Shown here in pieces: positions 36,554 through 50,791 of a stretch of DNA of 64,000 nt. The number at the start of each line of letters is the position of its first letter. Position 1 is the stretch's first letter. Below the pieces are notes generated by a model. It did not search any database, was not told the origin of the DNA, and saw nothing but the letters and a program-made list of their open reading frames with translations. This DNA is from Coffea arabica (Eukaryota; Streptophyta; Magnoliopsida; Gentianales; Rubiaceae): the NCBI RefSeq assembly GCF_036785885.1, contig NC_092316.1, forward strand, positions 47,105,001-47,169,000, given 5' to 3'. A program made the translations under genes and the position numbers.

Positions 36554-37823
36554 ATGGAAACTAGAGGACAACGAAATGGACGTCAACCTAGAAAATTCTG
36601 AAATCAAAGAGTAGATAATGTGTCTGATATTGATTAAAACGCCGAGCCAAGAGTTGGGGAGGAGATGACCAAATAAGATTAGTTTTAACTCGTATGACGG
36701 ATGTACTAGAATTCTTAGTAACACAATAGGGTCAGGGGTTGAACAAGAAAATCAACCTGAAAACCAAGAGATAGGGGAGGATCAAGATTTAGAGCGGTTT
36801 CAGAAATTCTTCCCGCTCAAATTTTCTAAGGGACCTGATCCAGAAATGGCTGAGAATTGGTTAGAGAATATAAGGAATATATTTGATGCCTTGGACTACA
36901 CAGAAGAAAGACAAGTCACTTTTGCTGTATTTCAACTTGAAAGAGTAGCTCGAGTCTGGTGGAATGTTATAATAAACAAGTGGAAAAGGGATCAAACTCC
37001 AAAAATTTAAATAAACTTTGTACGAGAGTTTAATGAGAAATTTTTTCCTCCACTATTCCAAGAAAAGAGAGAAAACGGTTTTATAAAGTTTTGTCATGAA
37101 ATTTTGAGTGTCGCTGAGTACGAAACACGATTCATGAAATTATCTACATATGCTCCAGAATTAATGGCTACGGAACGAAAGAGAATAAGACGGTTTATCT
37201 AAGGATTAAATTTAGAAATTCAAAATACCCTTGCCGCAGCACAGGTTGAAACATTTAGTGATGCTTTCGATAAAGCGCAAAGGGTGGAAAGCACAAAATC
37301 CCAACTGAGAGCCTTTCAAGCGAGGAAAAGAGATGCATCCGATAGTAGACTAAGAGAAATTGGGTCACCACCCAAAGTTAGAAAAGGAGTGGATGGAGTA
37401 AAACTATCACTTCCTTCACCACTCATGATAAAGGAACCAGAAGGGACTACGTCATGAAGAGCTCTAGTAGGACAGATACAATAAAAAAAAACCTCGCATG
37501 CAAGTCAAGTCACAATGCCTCGCCCGACCTGTGGATATTGCGGAAGGACGAATCATATCGAAGAAAACTGCTGGCTAAAGGAGAGAAAGTGTATGAGATG
37601 TGAGAGCACCAATCATAAAGTTCACAACTGTCCAAAGCGGTATCCACGAGAAACTACTACTCCACAAGAAAATAAAACTATCCCTCGACAAGTCAATGGA
37701 GGAAGAAACTGATCAGTGGCATCTGCAAGAACATATGAAACGATCACACAATAAGGTTCAGGGTTATCAGAGGTTATGGAAGGTATGAATTTCATGAACG
37801 AAATTCTTTTAAGGAGGAAAGGC
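36554..37823 (+). pseudogene. gag of internal region 2
   Basis: The ATG at 36554 opens METRGQRNGRQPRKF, followed by the same TGA as in copy 1 (36599-36601). TAG at 36727 corresponds to the stop at 30359, and TAA at 37008 sits at the same codon as TAG at 30641. It keeps glutamine where copy 1 has the stops at 30434 and 30626, but has its own TAA at 37200. Two single-base deletions near 36655 and 36735 shift the frame. Both CCHC knuckles are intact in sequence (37515-37640): CGYCGRTNHIEENC and CMRCESTNHKVHNC. Confidence 0.86.
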
Positions 37824-40800
37824 TGTGAGGACTCAAATTTTCTTATTTTTATTTTATTTTATTTTTCTGGTTTATTTAATTATTTATTCACCCGTTTTCT
37901 CAGGATAATTTATTTCAATCATTTTAAACTTATTTACATGGAATAATGTCTTAATTATATTTTTAACATGTCTTGTTAGTAAAATTAATTTTTCTAGGGC
38001 TCGTTTAACGAGAAATAAGGAGTACACGTTTTTCGAGACTATATTCGATCCGAGAATACATTAGTCTTGAAGAATTAAGAATGATCAATTGTAGATTAAG
38101 AAAAGTTAATTGAGAGATTAGATGTGAGTAAGTTAAAATTAAGCTTGTACCGTGCGCGTGTCGAAAGTTTTCCGAAAGGCGTGCTGGTACACATTAACTG
38201 GAGATTTGAGGAACTAATACTAGACTCATGTGAGAACTCATGTTTTATTTCTAAAATAGTTATTTTCGTGATTATTTACTCAAGTATTAGTTAGTTATAC
38301 TATCGTTATAAGAATTTCTTAGAAATTTCGCTTATCGTGCACAAGTCGGAAGTTCGCGTTTTCGCACGCGTGACTAATTGGAGGATTTTAGAAATTATTG
38401 TTAAACTACTAAAAGTGGATAATAATAGTGTTAAAGGAAGTGCATTAGATGTTTAGTACACAAGTGAAACAAACCCGAGAGGAAACGGGCATGAAACGCG
38501 CGCGTACGCGCGCTATTGAGAGTTGACTTTTCCTAAACTTTGGCCCCAAGTTTCCAAGCTTCCAAGGGAAGCTTTAGTTATCAGATCTCTCTCTCTCTCT
38601 CCTCACCATTCTTGCTGGCCGAAACTTAGCTCCAAAGAAGAAGAAAAGAGCTCTCTCCATTTTCACTTCATTTCTATCTCAAATCCTTCTCCAAATCACC
38701 TCAAATTTTGCATCCAACTTGCAAATCACTTGGAGATTCACTTGGACTAGGAAGAGAGCATCATTTCCACGATTTTTTGGAGCTTTGAGGTGACCGAAAT
38801 TTCTGAGTTTCATCAACCAAGAGGTAGCAAATTATCCAACCTTTGAAACTTGATTTTTGTGAGTTAGATTGGACTTGGAAGCTTATAGCTTCATGTGGGT
38901 AACTTTGGTTGGTTGAAAATCACTTGAGTGGGCTCTATGAAATCTCACAATGGACATGTTGGACTAATATGATGATTTTGGGTGTTATTTATGTTGATTA
39001 AGTGTTAAACTAGTGGATATAAGTTGAAAAAGTGGAAAGGAAATCAAAGGAAAGTTTGCATGAGAAAGGGGCGAATTCTGCCCTGTTTTTGCAGAGCACT
39101 TGGTGCAACTTTTTTGTGATCAAATTGCCTTGATTTTGATATAAATATGTTGTATAGATTGTGTGGAAAGTTTCCACCAAGAATCACTTGATTTGTTTGG
39201 GTAAAAGTTGCATTTTCAAAACATGTTCAAACCTGGAAAACGTGCACAGAGGTACTCTTGCAGCGAACTTTGAATGATCATAATTGCTTGGTCCCACGTC
39301 AAAATCGAGTGCCGTTTGCGGCATTTGAAACTAGACACTTCTTTTTTTCTAACGGTATAAAATACATCCCCTAATTTGACTTGAGTGAGCCGTACCGGTT
39401 CTTCAAAGTTACTTGTTCTGTTTTATTGCTGTGCTGGAGAGTCAGTAATGTGCTGGAACTTGTTGCTTGAATTTAATCTAACTATGAACTGAATTTCAAA
39501 ACGATTTCTTGTAGTTTCCAATGCCACCAACCATGCCCAATTCCAAGTTGAATTGACTGAATTATGGCCAAATTACAGAACTGCACCAGTGATAGAAAAC
39601 CCTAGTTTTGGCTAGCCGAATGGCTTAGCTCGAATTGGGACTTGTTAATCACCTACCAAATGTATGTTAGATGTTTCTTAGATCTTTCCTTCATAAATGA
39701 ACCATGTTTGAGATGAATTTATTAACCAAAGGTTCGAAAAAAGGAAAACGGAAGCATAAGGCAAAATTGCCTTGGAAATTCCTAGAACTTTAGTGGTCTT
39801 GTTAACTGACTTTTCGTATGAATTTTTGCATGAAATTTGACAGAGGAGTAGCCCTTATATAGTAGTGTAATTATACTAAATTTGGTGTCATTCCAAATCC
39901 ATTTAGATGCCCAACTGAAGTCCCAAACTTTATGTTTCAAATCTAGAAAATTGCCCAATGGTCTTCATTTTGAACCAAATTTGAGCTGTTATATCTTGGC
40001 GCTCAAAACTCTGATTCTTGTTCCATTTGTTGTGTTTTAAACTTTGATTATAACTTAAATTGGGTTTCAAATTTGAGAGGCTAGTTCGCATTCTGTAAAT
40101 TTTGCCGAATTTTCAAATTTTACCAAAAATCAACCCGAATCTGTCTTAGAAGTGCAAGTCAGTAGTTTTAAACCAAAATTTGAGTGTCTTCCATTTAGAA
40201 TCATGGAAAAGTATCTTCTAGGAACTAGTACTTTGGAATTAGTTTCCAACGGTACAAAGTTTTCCATTTTTGGACCTACTGAGTGTAAGATATGATTTTT
40301 TTAAGTTTGACGCACAAAACTAAAATTTTGCCGATTTCTTAGAAAATGAAATGTTGAAAATTTGATTTCTTATCTTGATATTAATCTATCGTTTTGAACC
40401 CTTTTTCGTGGAGGGTATGAGTTTCTTCAATAACTTTAAAATCCACACTTTGAATCTTAACTTTCGATAAAATGAAATCCTTATAAAGACATTGACTTGA
40501 ATTCTAAAGTAAGTGTGCATTCTTTCTTGTTTGATAAAGAATTTGTGAAATTGTGAGGGTGATTATTGGTCACTTTTCTTCAGGCGATCAAGAAAATCTT
40601 GAAGAGAATCCCGAAGTGGATCATTGATGACTTTCTTTACTCGCTTATTTTGATTGGTGAGTGTTCCATATAGGAGTACGTGATTTGAATAATTTTATGA
40701 CATGTTTACTCCATGGTCATTATGTGTTTAACCGTTAAGTGCTACCGATAATTGCTCCTATGAACTTTTTCACCATTTTAAGGCGAATGTGTGTTTTATC

Positions 40801-41291
40801 ACACTTGACCTACTAAAATGATAAATGTCTATCGATTAACCGTGAACTACTACCGTTTACCGATTACCATTTACTGTTTACCGTTAACCGTGATTACTTA
40901 CCATTTATCGATTTACTTTATTACCTGCTTACTTGATTACTTGACTGCTTGATTAATTGATTATCGTAAATTACATGTTCATATGAAATTACCGCATATT
41001 GCTTACGTGTTTAAGTGTTAAGTCTTACTGAAAATTGCTCATATGAAATTGCTCACCGTTTTAAGGCGAGTGTATAGTTTATCTCATTCGACCTACTAAA
41101 ATGACAGATTTTTACCGATAACCGAGAACTATTACCGTTTACCGTTTATTGATTTACTTGATTACTTGTGCATGTTGTAAGCTCTAAACTGAACTGGGCC
41201 CTGCTCTTGGTTACTAACCTGCTCAAACTAGGATTGGGCTCGATCGGGTAGGTTGGAACCCTGAGACACCGTTTCGGTATACTCGAGTATT
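37824..41291 (+). mobile_element. LTR C of the array, 3'-truncated (3468 bp)
   Basis: Starts TGTGAGGACTC after the second polypurine tract and matches LTR A and LTR B up to ACTCGAGTATT at about 41291. There it breaks off some 580 bases before the expected end. No GCGTCACA terminus and no flanking duplication follow. Confidence 0.9.
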
Positions 41292-43629
<2,338 letters not shown>

Positions 43630-44370
43630 AGTTTATTAATTGTTAATTAATTTGTAGTACTTTGTCATTCATTGGACATATAACACAAAGGGCAAATCCG
43701 GTATAAAATTCTAATTTCACTCCCTAAAATAATATTTTAATCGTTTGGACTGAATTTGCAAAGAATTAGTAACCTCAGGGGAGGTTTTTGCAAATATCCT
43801 TTTAAAGAACTCAATTTGACATTTTGATTGGATGCAATTGTGAGATTGATGTCTTTCATTGTAATTGCATTTACCAAACTTAGCCACCAAAAGAAAAAGA
43901 AAATGATATGCAAAATTTGTCCTACCAATGCAAATTTTGGAGGGAATTTTCAATTTTGGGATTGAGATATAAGTGAACTTTTCTTGAAGTGTGAGTGTGT
44001 TTTCTTTCCTGTTATCATTTGAACAAGTTTTCGCAGGGTGCATATATTGAAAATAAAAATTCAAATTAGTGGTGGGTTTAGGATTTAAGTTTGGAGGGAA
44101 CTTCAAATTTGAAATTAAGAAATGAATAAATTTGTAGGTATCATATTCCATATGTGTTTTTCTGGATTTGAAGAATGTATTATCAGATGAATTCTAACAT
44201 ACTATTTGGATAATTGTTATCCCTCCTTTTTTTTGTCATTTTTGGAGTACTTAGGTGGGATTTTGGATTTGATTACTAAACAACATAATCATTTTTTTTA
44301 ATTTTTAGCACATAATTTGAGAAGTGCACCTTTTCGTACTTATTCCTACTTTTCCTTGATTTCAAAGCTA
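43630..44370. other. Intergenic with a MULE-type end fragment
   Basis: CTCAGGGGAGGTTTTTGCAA at about 43772-43795 is an inverted-orientation end resembling the termini of the 53183 element. Its partner was not identified. The minus-strand open frame 43717-44151 has no recognisable domain and biased composition and is not called. Confidence 0.5.
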
Positions 44371-44378
44371 CACAAACA

Positions 44379-44997
44379 ATAGTTATTAAAACCAACTCGG
44401 GTATCAATCTGACAGGAGGATCGGGTTGATGGATTAGTGGTTCAACCAGTGGATCATAGGTTGAACCGTTGGGTCAGACTATATAATAAAAAAATATATA
44501 ATATAAATAAATAAACATATAAATTATAATATAAATACAGAAATTCTTAAATATTAACAAGCCATAACCTATTCACATTTCATAGTTCATACACACAATC
44601 CATACCCATACTTGTTTCTTAGTTCATTAATTCATATTGATATTATATACAAACATAAATGATAAAAATAAGTGTCAAAGAAAGAAATAAACCCTAATTC
44701 CCAAATTTCTTTTCAAATTTTCTTATCTAATTGTTAAAAAGACAACAATGCCCATGTTGGTGTGGTTGGTCAAATTAAAAAATTGATAAAAAAGGTAATT
44801 TCTAAAAAATCTCCAAAATCCGCCGAATTCATAAAAACCGTCGGATTTAGCGGGTCATTAGTTCGATCGTCTGGATTAAACGGTTCAAATTGAGTTATTT
44901 GCGATTCCGGTCCATTTGTTGAATAGGCCCGATTCCATGGCGGGTCCATCTATTTGAGCGGTTCAACCACTGGACCGAGCCAGGTTAATAACTCTAG
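44379..44997. mobile_element. Non-autonomous hAT-like element (619 bp)
   Basis: Left end ATAGTTATTAAAACC; right end, on the other strand, CTAGAGTTATTAACC. The flanks CACAAACA (44371-44378) and CACAAACC (44998-45005) match at 7 of 8 bases, fitting the 8-bp duplication of hAT transposons. Subterminal sequence is rich in GGTTCAACC and GAACCG words shared with the element at 45905. It has no coding capacity. Confidence 0.82.
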
Positions 44998-45005
44998 CAC
45001 AAACC

Positions 45006-45904
45006 AATTTATTACCCCAACACCAATTTCAAGCTTTGAATGATGTTTGCTTATCCCATTTTTTAACTTAAGCCGTTTGGCGCTGCTTTTCTTTTAACTC
45101 TATACCATTTCTTAGACATTAAAAGTTCCACCACACGCATGTCAAAGTTTAATGAACCCTTCTCCCCAACTACACTTTTTCAATGTGTTTGGATTGCACA
45201 TTATTTATACTTTATTTATACACATTAACTTGCTTGCATTATCAACACATTTTTAATTACCTTTTTATCTCACATATATCACATTAAAAAATGCTACAGT
45301 ATTTTTTAAAAAAAAATTATCCCAAATAATCTCCTATCCACTTGGTTTATGATTTACTATTTGACATACATTGTTCATAAACTAACTTGATAGTGGTTTA
45401 CTTGCTCCAATTGAATTGTGGGTTAGAAACCATTTCAGTTAGCAAAACTTGTGCAACTTATGTCTATGGTATGATGTTTAACGTTTTTTGTGTACAAAAT
45501 ATGCCAATAGGTAAAATGTTATGCACAAATATCATCGATTGATTTCCCTCTCATTTCAACAAATATATCTCCAATCCCCAGAATTATGTTTGTTTCACGT
45601 TTGATTCATCTAAGTTTTCATTATTATCGCAATATGAGAAACTTCTGATATCATGCTACTTATATATTAAAACTATTTTTTCAATGCAAAAAGACAAGGG
45701 TTTGAACTTGTTTTTACAACCCTCACTTAATACCACGTTTGCTTTAATTTCACATTTTATCTATCTCAATATAAAATAAATCGAATATTATGATTCATCA
45801 TTACTGTAAGATTAATTTTGAAGATTGAATTAAAAAATTAGAATAAAAATGTATTTAAAATATGTATTCATGTTGTTAGCCTAATTCAACCCGAGGGAAA
45901 AATC
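45006..45904. other. Intergenic with a dispersed repeat at 45184-45358
   Basis: The block TGTTTGGATTGCACATTATT to ATCTCCTATCCACTTGG recurs, diverged, at about 55990-56160 (GTTTAGTTTGCACCTTATTT to TCTCCTATCCAAACACAA). Both share CACATTAACTTGCTTG and a short AAAATGCTACAG-like region, so this is a dispersed repeat family of about 170 bases. No gene is supported. Confidence 0.6.
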
Positions 45905-46692
45905 CATAGTTATTAAATCCGGTCCGGTCCGGCGGTCGAACCGGTGAACCAGGCATTGGACCGGATTGGGTTTTGAGTTAGATCGTTTAAGCAATCAACC
46001 CGTTGACTAGTCAACGGACCGGCGGTTCGACCGGATTAAACCGGAACCCGGCCGGTTTTGTCTAGAAATCGGGTTCCTGAGAAAAAATTTATGCCTTAGA
46101 TGGGATTCGAACATTGGACGTATGAGCATTGCAACAACGTAGATACCACCAAGCTACTTCACAATATGGTGCCAAGGTTTCTTACTTATAATATATAAAC
46201 CTTTTTCAATTTTATTTTTTTTTTATTTCTCTAAAACAAATTTATTTGGAATCTTTTAATAAAAATTTATGACCCCCAAACTCTATAAGTTATAAAATAG
46301 ACTTCAAAAATAACATATTACATAATTCATTTTAAAGACAAATATTATTTTTAATATTTTTTTGCACTTAAAGCTTATAAATAAGTTAGATAATTACACT
46401 GAATATAGATTAAATTTTATACTTAAAATTTGGTGTATTACTAAATAACTTTATATTTTATTGATTCTTATATGAATTAATTATTTTATAGCAAATTAAA
46501 TTATATGAGTATTTGCTATGATATTATTTATTACAATTTATATCTTATATCTTATATTTAAAATTATGAAATATAATATTTAAATATATTTAGTGACCTA
46601 CCGGTTCAACTACTCACCCACTGGTTGAACCAGTAACCCGTTGACCCACCTCGTTCGCCGGGTTCCCTCCCGGGTTGGGTTTAATAACTATG
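45905..46692. mobile_element. Non-autonomous hAT-like element (788 bp), perfect 8-bp TSD
   Basis: The termini are perfect inverted copies over CATAGTTATTAAA. The flanking direct repeat GAAAAATC at 45897-45904 and 46693-46700 is exact and 8 bases long, the hAT signature. Subterminal regions are rich in CCGGTTCAA and GGTCAAC words. It has no transposase. Inside, at 46080-46165 on the minus strand, sits a tRNA-like Pol III promoter motif. Confidence 0.92.
46085..46160 (-). other. tRNA-like Pol III promoter motif inside the hAT element
   Basis: On the minus strand a box-A-like TAGCTTGGTGG is followed about 40 bases later by a box-B-like TGTTCGAATCCC. These match the consensus patterns TRGCNNAGYNGG and GGTTCGANTCC closely. 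The sequence between does not fold into a clear cloverleaf, so it is not called as a tRNA gene. It could be a relic of a tRNA-derived insertion carried inside the MITE. Confidence 0.55.
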
Positions 46693-46844
46693 GAAAAATC
46701 ACATCTTTCATTTTTCTTTTTTGATACAAGAGGAGAATTAATGTGATATAAAAGTATAGACTATCTAATACTCATAGATATTTCCAATCACATATTAGGA
46801 TAGTTGCTCCTGACCGGGTCACCAGAATAATTTGGTTACTCATG

Positions 46845-47670
46845 TAGAGGTAGCAAATCAACCCACTTAACTAGATTTACCCATACCCGCCCATGAATAG
46901 ATGGGTATGGGTATCTTAAATTTTTGCATATGGGTATAAATGGGTTACCCAATAATACCCATTTAATAAATTGGTATTATTGGGTAACCCATCAAACCCA
47001 ATTAACCCATTTAAAATTCTCTTCCCCCCAAGTCTCTTCTTTTCCCCTACCTTTTTTTTTTTTCAAATTTTTCATTTTGTCATGATGTTAACATTATTAT
47101 TATTATTATTATTATTTGTTGGTTTTATCTTATTATTTTATTTTTTCTTAGTTTGTTAACTTACTCATTTTTTAGGATTACCAATTTATGATAAATTTTA
47201 GCCTATTTTCTTATCTTTATAAAATGAAAATTTAAATTTATATATGAAAAAAATGTTAGGGGTTCAAAATTTTTGGATTAAGTTTTTATATTAATTTTTA
47301 TAGTACTTAATTCAAATTTTTATATTCGTATTATTCAATTATTAAATAATAGGTAATTTTGTGACATAGAGTATAAATGAAAAAAATTGGTAATTAAGTT
47401 TATTGAACATTATAAGTAAATATTTAAAACTAATGATGGGTACAAAGAGTGGTATAAATTGATAATTTAGTTTGCAAAAATGAATTTAAATGAGTTTGCA
47501 AAAAGTTAAAATAAATGAATTATAAATGGGTAATTGGGTTACCCAATTCATTTTTTGACTTACCCATTTATACCCATCTAATTAAATGGGTATAAATGAG
47601 TTGACTCACTTATACCCATTACCCATTTTACCCAACCCAAACCCGCCCAAGTCACCTATTTTGACACCTC
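46845..47670. mobile_element. Non-autonomous hAT-like element (826 bp), 8-bp TSD
   Basis: Starts TAGAGGTAGCAAATC; the right end on the other strand is GAGGTGTCAAAATAGG. An exact 8-base direct repeat TACTCATG flanks it at 46837-46844 and 47671-47678. Subterminal regions carry many forward and inverted ATGGGTATAAATGGG words, so long arms can pair. An ATT microsatellite lies inside at about 47093-47116. No coding sequence is seen; the open frame 46971-47159 is low-complexity. Confidence 0.87.
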
Positions 47671-47678
47671 TACTCATG

Positions 47679-49131
47679 CACTACCAAGCATGGATGTCCA
47701 GCAAACATTTTTGAATTATTAGCTAATTACTTTGATTAATAGTCTAAAATACGGTTAGCTGATTAATATCGTCATTGACCGAGTTGGAATTGCATTAGAA
47801 TTCATATTTAGAATATTACTAAGGGTTTAAAACAAGGGTTGTACCATGGCCGACACAAAAAATAAAACAGTGCTGGTAAAAAGTTGCATTATTCTTCGTT
47901 GACTTCCAAAAGGAATTTCAAGCTTCAAGTGGAACTTTGTTGACTTCTTGACACATCTTTGTTCACGCATTCATGATATGGAACTTTGGGGGAAAAAAAG
48001 GTGGGCAGATCAACAATGGTTGAGGGGTGGGCGAAGAATTGCGGGAATGCAGATCGAATATAACAAGAAGATAAAAGAAAAGAAAGAAGACTTCTGATCT
48101 GTTTTTGGGGATGCTATCATGTAACCCTAAGCAGAACGATAAGAACTTAAATGTAAAAACTATACTAGGTCGGTCTGCTGTGGACATCGACACATTGATT
48201 AGTGTCATTTTTATCATAGGCAAAACCAATTCCATTCTAACTCTCAGACCAAAACTCGCTATGGAATGAACTTATAATCATGGAACGAGTCGATAATCTG
48301 ATTATGAGTTCATACAAGGGGCGGGGAGGACAAGAATGGAGAATGGACTACTCCATAAATAAAATAAAATAAAAAGAAGAAGAAGAAAAGAAAAGGGAGA
48401 ATAGTTCGGCTTTAAACTGAAGATGAAGCCAGCAATCCCAGGAAAGTATGCCAGAATAAATACATTTTTCTAAGAAAACCTTGAATACAGATTAAGTATA
48501 TGTTGTAATGGAGCCAACAACACAATTTTCCTGTTTGCTTATCTACTTACTTTGCCTGGCTGCAAAGTAAGAATGCCAGTTAAATGCTTCTAAGCACTTT
48601 AGTATATGAAATATTCAAGGGATGCACTCGTACATCGTGAAAAGTTGGAGACAGATTATAGAAGTTAAAGGTTCTAGAAGTGAAAGTGAGAATAATCTGA
48701 AGAATTTCAGCTAACTAGTGAGATAGAAGGATAAGGCTAAAATGGTACAGCTGAATTTCAACAAATTAGATAATGAACCGTCCCCTGTGTTATCGCTGAA
48801 CAAACACAAGCCTTCTGATAATTAATCAGTAACATCCACTTACATTGGATGACATACTTCAACTTAACTGCAATGTAAGAACAGCCAACAAATATATGTT
48901 CATGCTGATGCAACTTTTCTCACTCGAACAACAGGGGTAAATGTTGACATCTGATCAAGTTGAGCTTGTAGTTTAATGGTTTACCTTATAAGCGTACTAT
49001 CTTGTGCTCTGTCTTGGACAATTCATATGCATAAAAACAGAGAAAACAATCAGGAAAGGGACAAGGGTACATAACGAGTTTTGAATTTCCTGCAGGCGGA
49101 CCTCATTCCATCAGTGCAGAAAGGCCTAGGT
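47679..49131. other. Intergenic, 3' side of the dioxygenase gene
   Basis: No gene or clear repeat is recognised. The minus-strand open frame at 47963-48235 has no domain. An A/G-rich stretch lies at 48356-48400. The last few hundred bases include the likely 3' untranslated region of the minus-strand dioxygenase gene. Confidence 0.5.
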
Positions 49132-50674
49132 TTAAGCTTGTGCTGTATGTAATGCTCTCATCCCCCGCTGGTAATAGCCGAAGTGAGTATCAGCATAGTC
49201 TTTCACCATCTTGAACAATTTTGGGGTTCTTTCATTTACTAAGCCATCTTCTGGTCCAATCTCTTTTCCTACCTCAGGAGTATAAAATACAGCCACAGAA
49301 ATCCTATCCCTCTCCGAGTTACTCAATACTCTATGCACTGGGCTCTTGAATATTCCATTGGTCATTATCTGTCAATGCACAGAACATAAGGAAAATCAGA
49401 ACTAAGAATTACTTGGCAATGCATAAACACATAGACCATAAGTTTCGAGAATGGTAATATATCACACCTGATCAATTTTCCTTGTACGCAAAACCACTCA
49501 TATTTGAATGTAAAAGAACACAAACTGCCATTAAGGTTTTGAATGCCAGGAATTTTGTGGCTTACCTCCATTTGATCAGCCATAAGAACAAGGAGGGCAT
49601 GGGGATTTTTTGGAATCTTATACCATTTGTCATCTTTGAGAACTTGGAGGCCTACTTCATCTTGCATAATAATGGTATATCCTGATCCATCCGAATGGGG
49701 TTTTAAACCAAGCACAAGATCAGGTCTTTTGCAAGGCGAATAGTAGTTAAACCTTGCTTGTAATTGTGATCGCTCGCCAAACTGTTTCAAAAAGCAATTT
49801 TCATGCAGATTCAATGACTTTGCCATCGCTCTGGAGATGAGCTCTGTTACCCTTTTCATCTCATCAGTGTACTCCAATAAAACATCTCTGCCAGCGAGAC
49901 GAAGTTACGTGAATATCTAGTTTCGTACTCTACATAGATAAAGATTGATAAAAAAGTGTTATATAAGTAGCTAATATGGTTTCCTAGGAAAACAAACACC
50001 TGAAGGATTCTGGATTCATTGGCCAAAATTTATAGTTTCTTTGATCTTCGGGCTGCACGTTAAGAAAGAGCCGATCTGACCAATCCAAGGACTGACCTTC
50101 TTCCGGGACAGGGTCAGCTCCATAACCCTCGAAGTCTACGACTGTTTTTGCATATTTTTTCTTCTCTTCCATTGGCTGTGCGAAAAATTCTCTAGAAATT
50201 TGTCTCACCTTATCTAGCAAAAGATTTGAAATTCCATGACCTATAGCCTGCAAATTTTACTAATATTAGCTGAACAATTTTTTCAATTAGCAACATTAGC
50301 TCCAACTGCCAAAAGGAAAAAGTCAAAAAGCTAAAAGTATAGTTCAAGACACATCAATTATTTTGAAGTTGCATAATCAGCATGAGAAAAGCTAGTTGTG
50401 TATGGACCTGAAAGCATCCCCACGAAGAAAGAGCTGCATTAATTTTCTCCAGCACTTCTACAATTTCTTGTGCAGGTACCTCTGAAGTTGACAATAACAG
50501 ACAGCCGAGATCAATAAGTGGGATTGGAGACATGGAAATGGGATCATCATCTTCAGAATCTGCATCATCCCTACATTTATATGGGGCAGGTGGCTCCTTA
50601 TTATCCAGGACCATTTCTTGGACCCGTTTGGACAGTAATATTTCTGCTGGGAGGTCAACAGATGCTTCAGCCAT
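49132..50674 (-). CDS. 2-oxoglutarate/Fe(II)-dependent dioxygenase, 4 exons, 357 aa
   Basis: Minus-strand gene with exons 50674-50408, 50247-50000, 49887-49566 and 49368-49132. All three introns have GT-AG borders, and the phases join to give 357 residues, normal for a plant DOXC-class 2-ODD. Residues about 50-150 form the DIOX_N domain (PIPLIDLGCLL, WGCFQAIGHG split by intron 1). The catalytic jelly-roll follows, with the iron ligands H236 and D238 in LKPHSDGSG and H291 in SPVHRV. The 2-oxoglutarate-binding R301-x-S303 is in RDRISVAVF. It is most like the SRG1, codeine O-demethylase and norcoclaurine synthase-like groups, which oxidise specialised metabolites or hormones; the substrate cannot be read from sequence. 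All key residues are present, no stops occur, and no targeting signal is evident, so a cytosolic active enzyme is likely. An acidic stretch, DDADSEDDDP, lies near residue 40. Confidence 0.93.
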
Positions 50675-50791
50675 GTTATCTATGTCTATGCTCTTTTTTT
50701 TTTTCCGATAATATGTTCATGCTTTAGGGTTTCAGACTCATTACCTGATTGTCATTCATCAATACTGGTTGTAGAAGATAAACCAAAAGTG
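50675..50791. other. Upstream region of the dioxygenase gene
   Basis: The short 5' flank on the minus strand side, interrupted about 120 bases upstream of the ATG by a terminal-inverted-repeat element. A T-rich run at about 50693-50704 is the only visible feature. Confidence 0.4.

Larger units (their letters stand above)
35632..37823 (+). mobile_element. Internal region 2 of the array (2192 bp, gag only)
   Basis: Collinear with internal region 1 from the primer-binding site to the polypurine tract (37811-37822) and almost the same length. It too lacks all pol domains, so both units share one deletion structure. Confidence 0.88.

Noticed and set aside
43717..44151. Minus-strand 144-codon open frame
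   Set aside because: It has lysine/asparagine/phenylalanine-rich composition typical of AT-rich non-coding DNA, no domain, and overlaps a transposon end.
46085..46160. A true tRNA gene on the minus strand
   Set aside because: A and B box-like motifs are present, but no convincing acceptor stem or cloverleaf could be formed, so it is listed only as a tRNA-like promoter motif.
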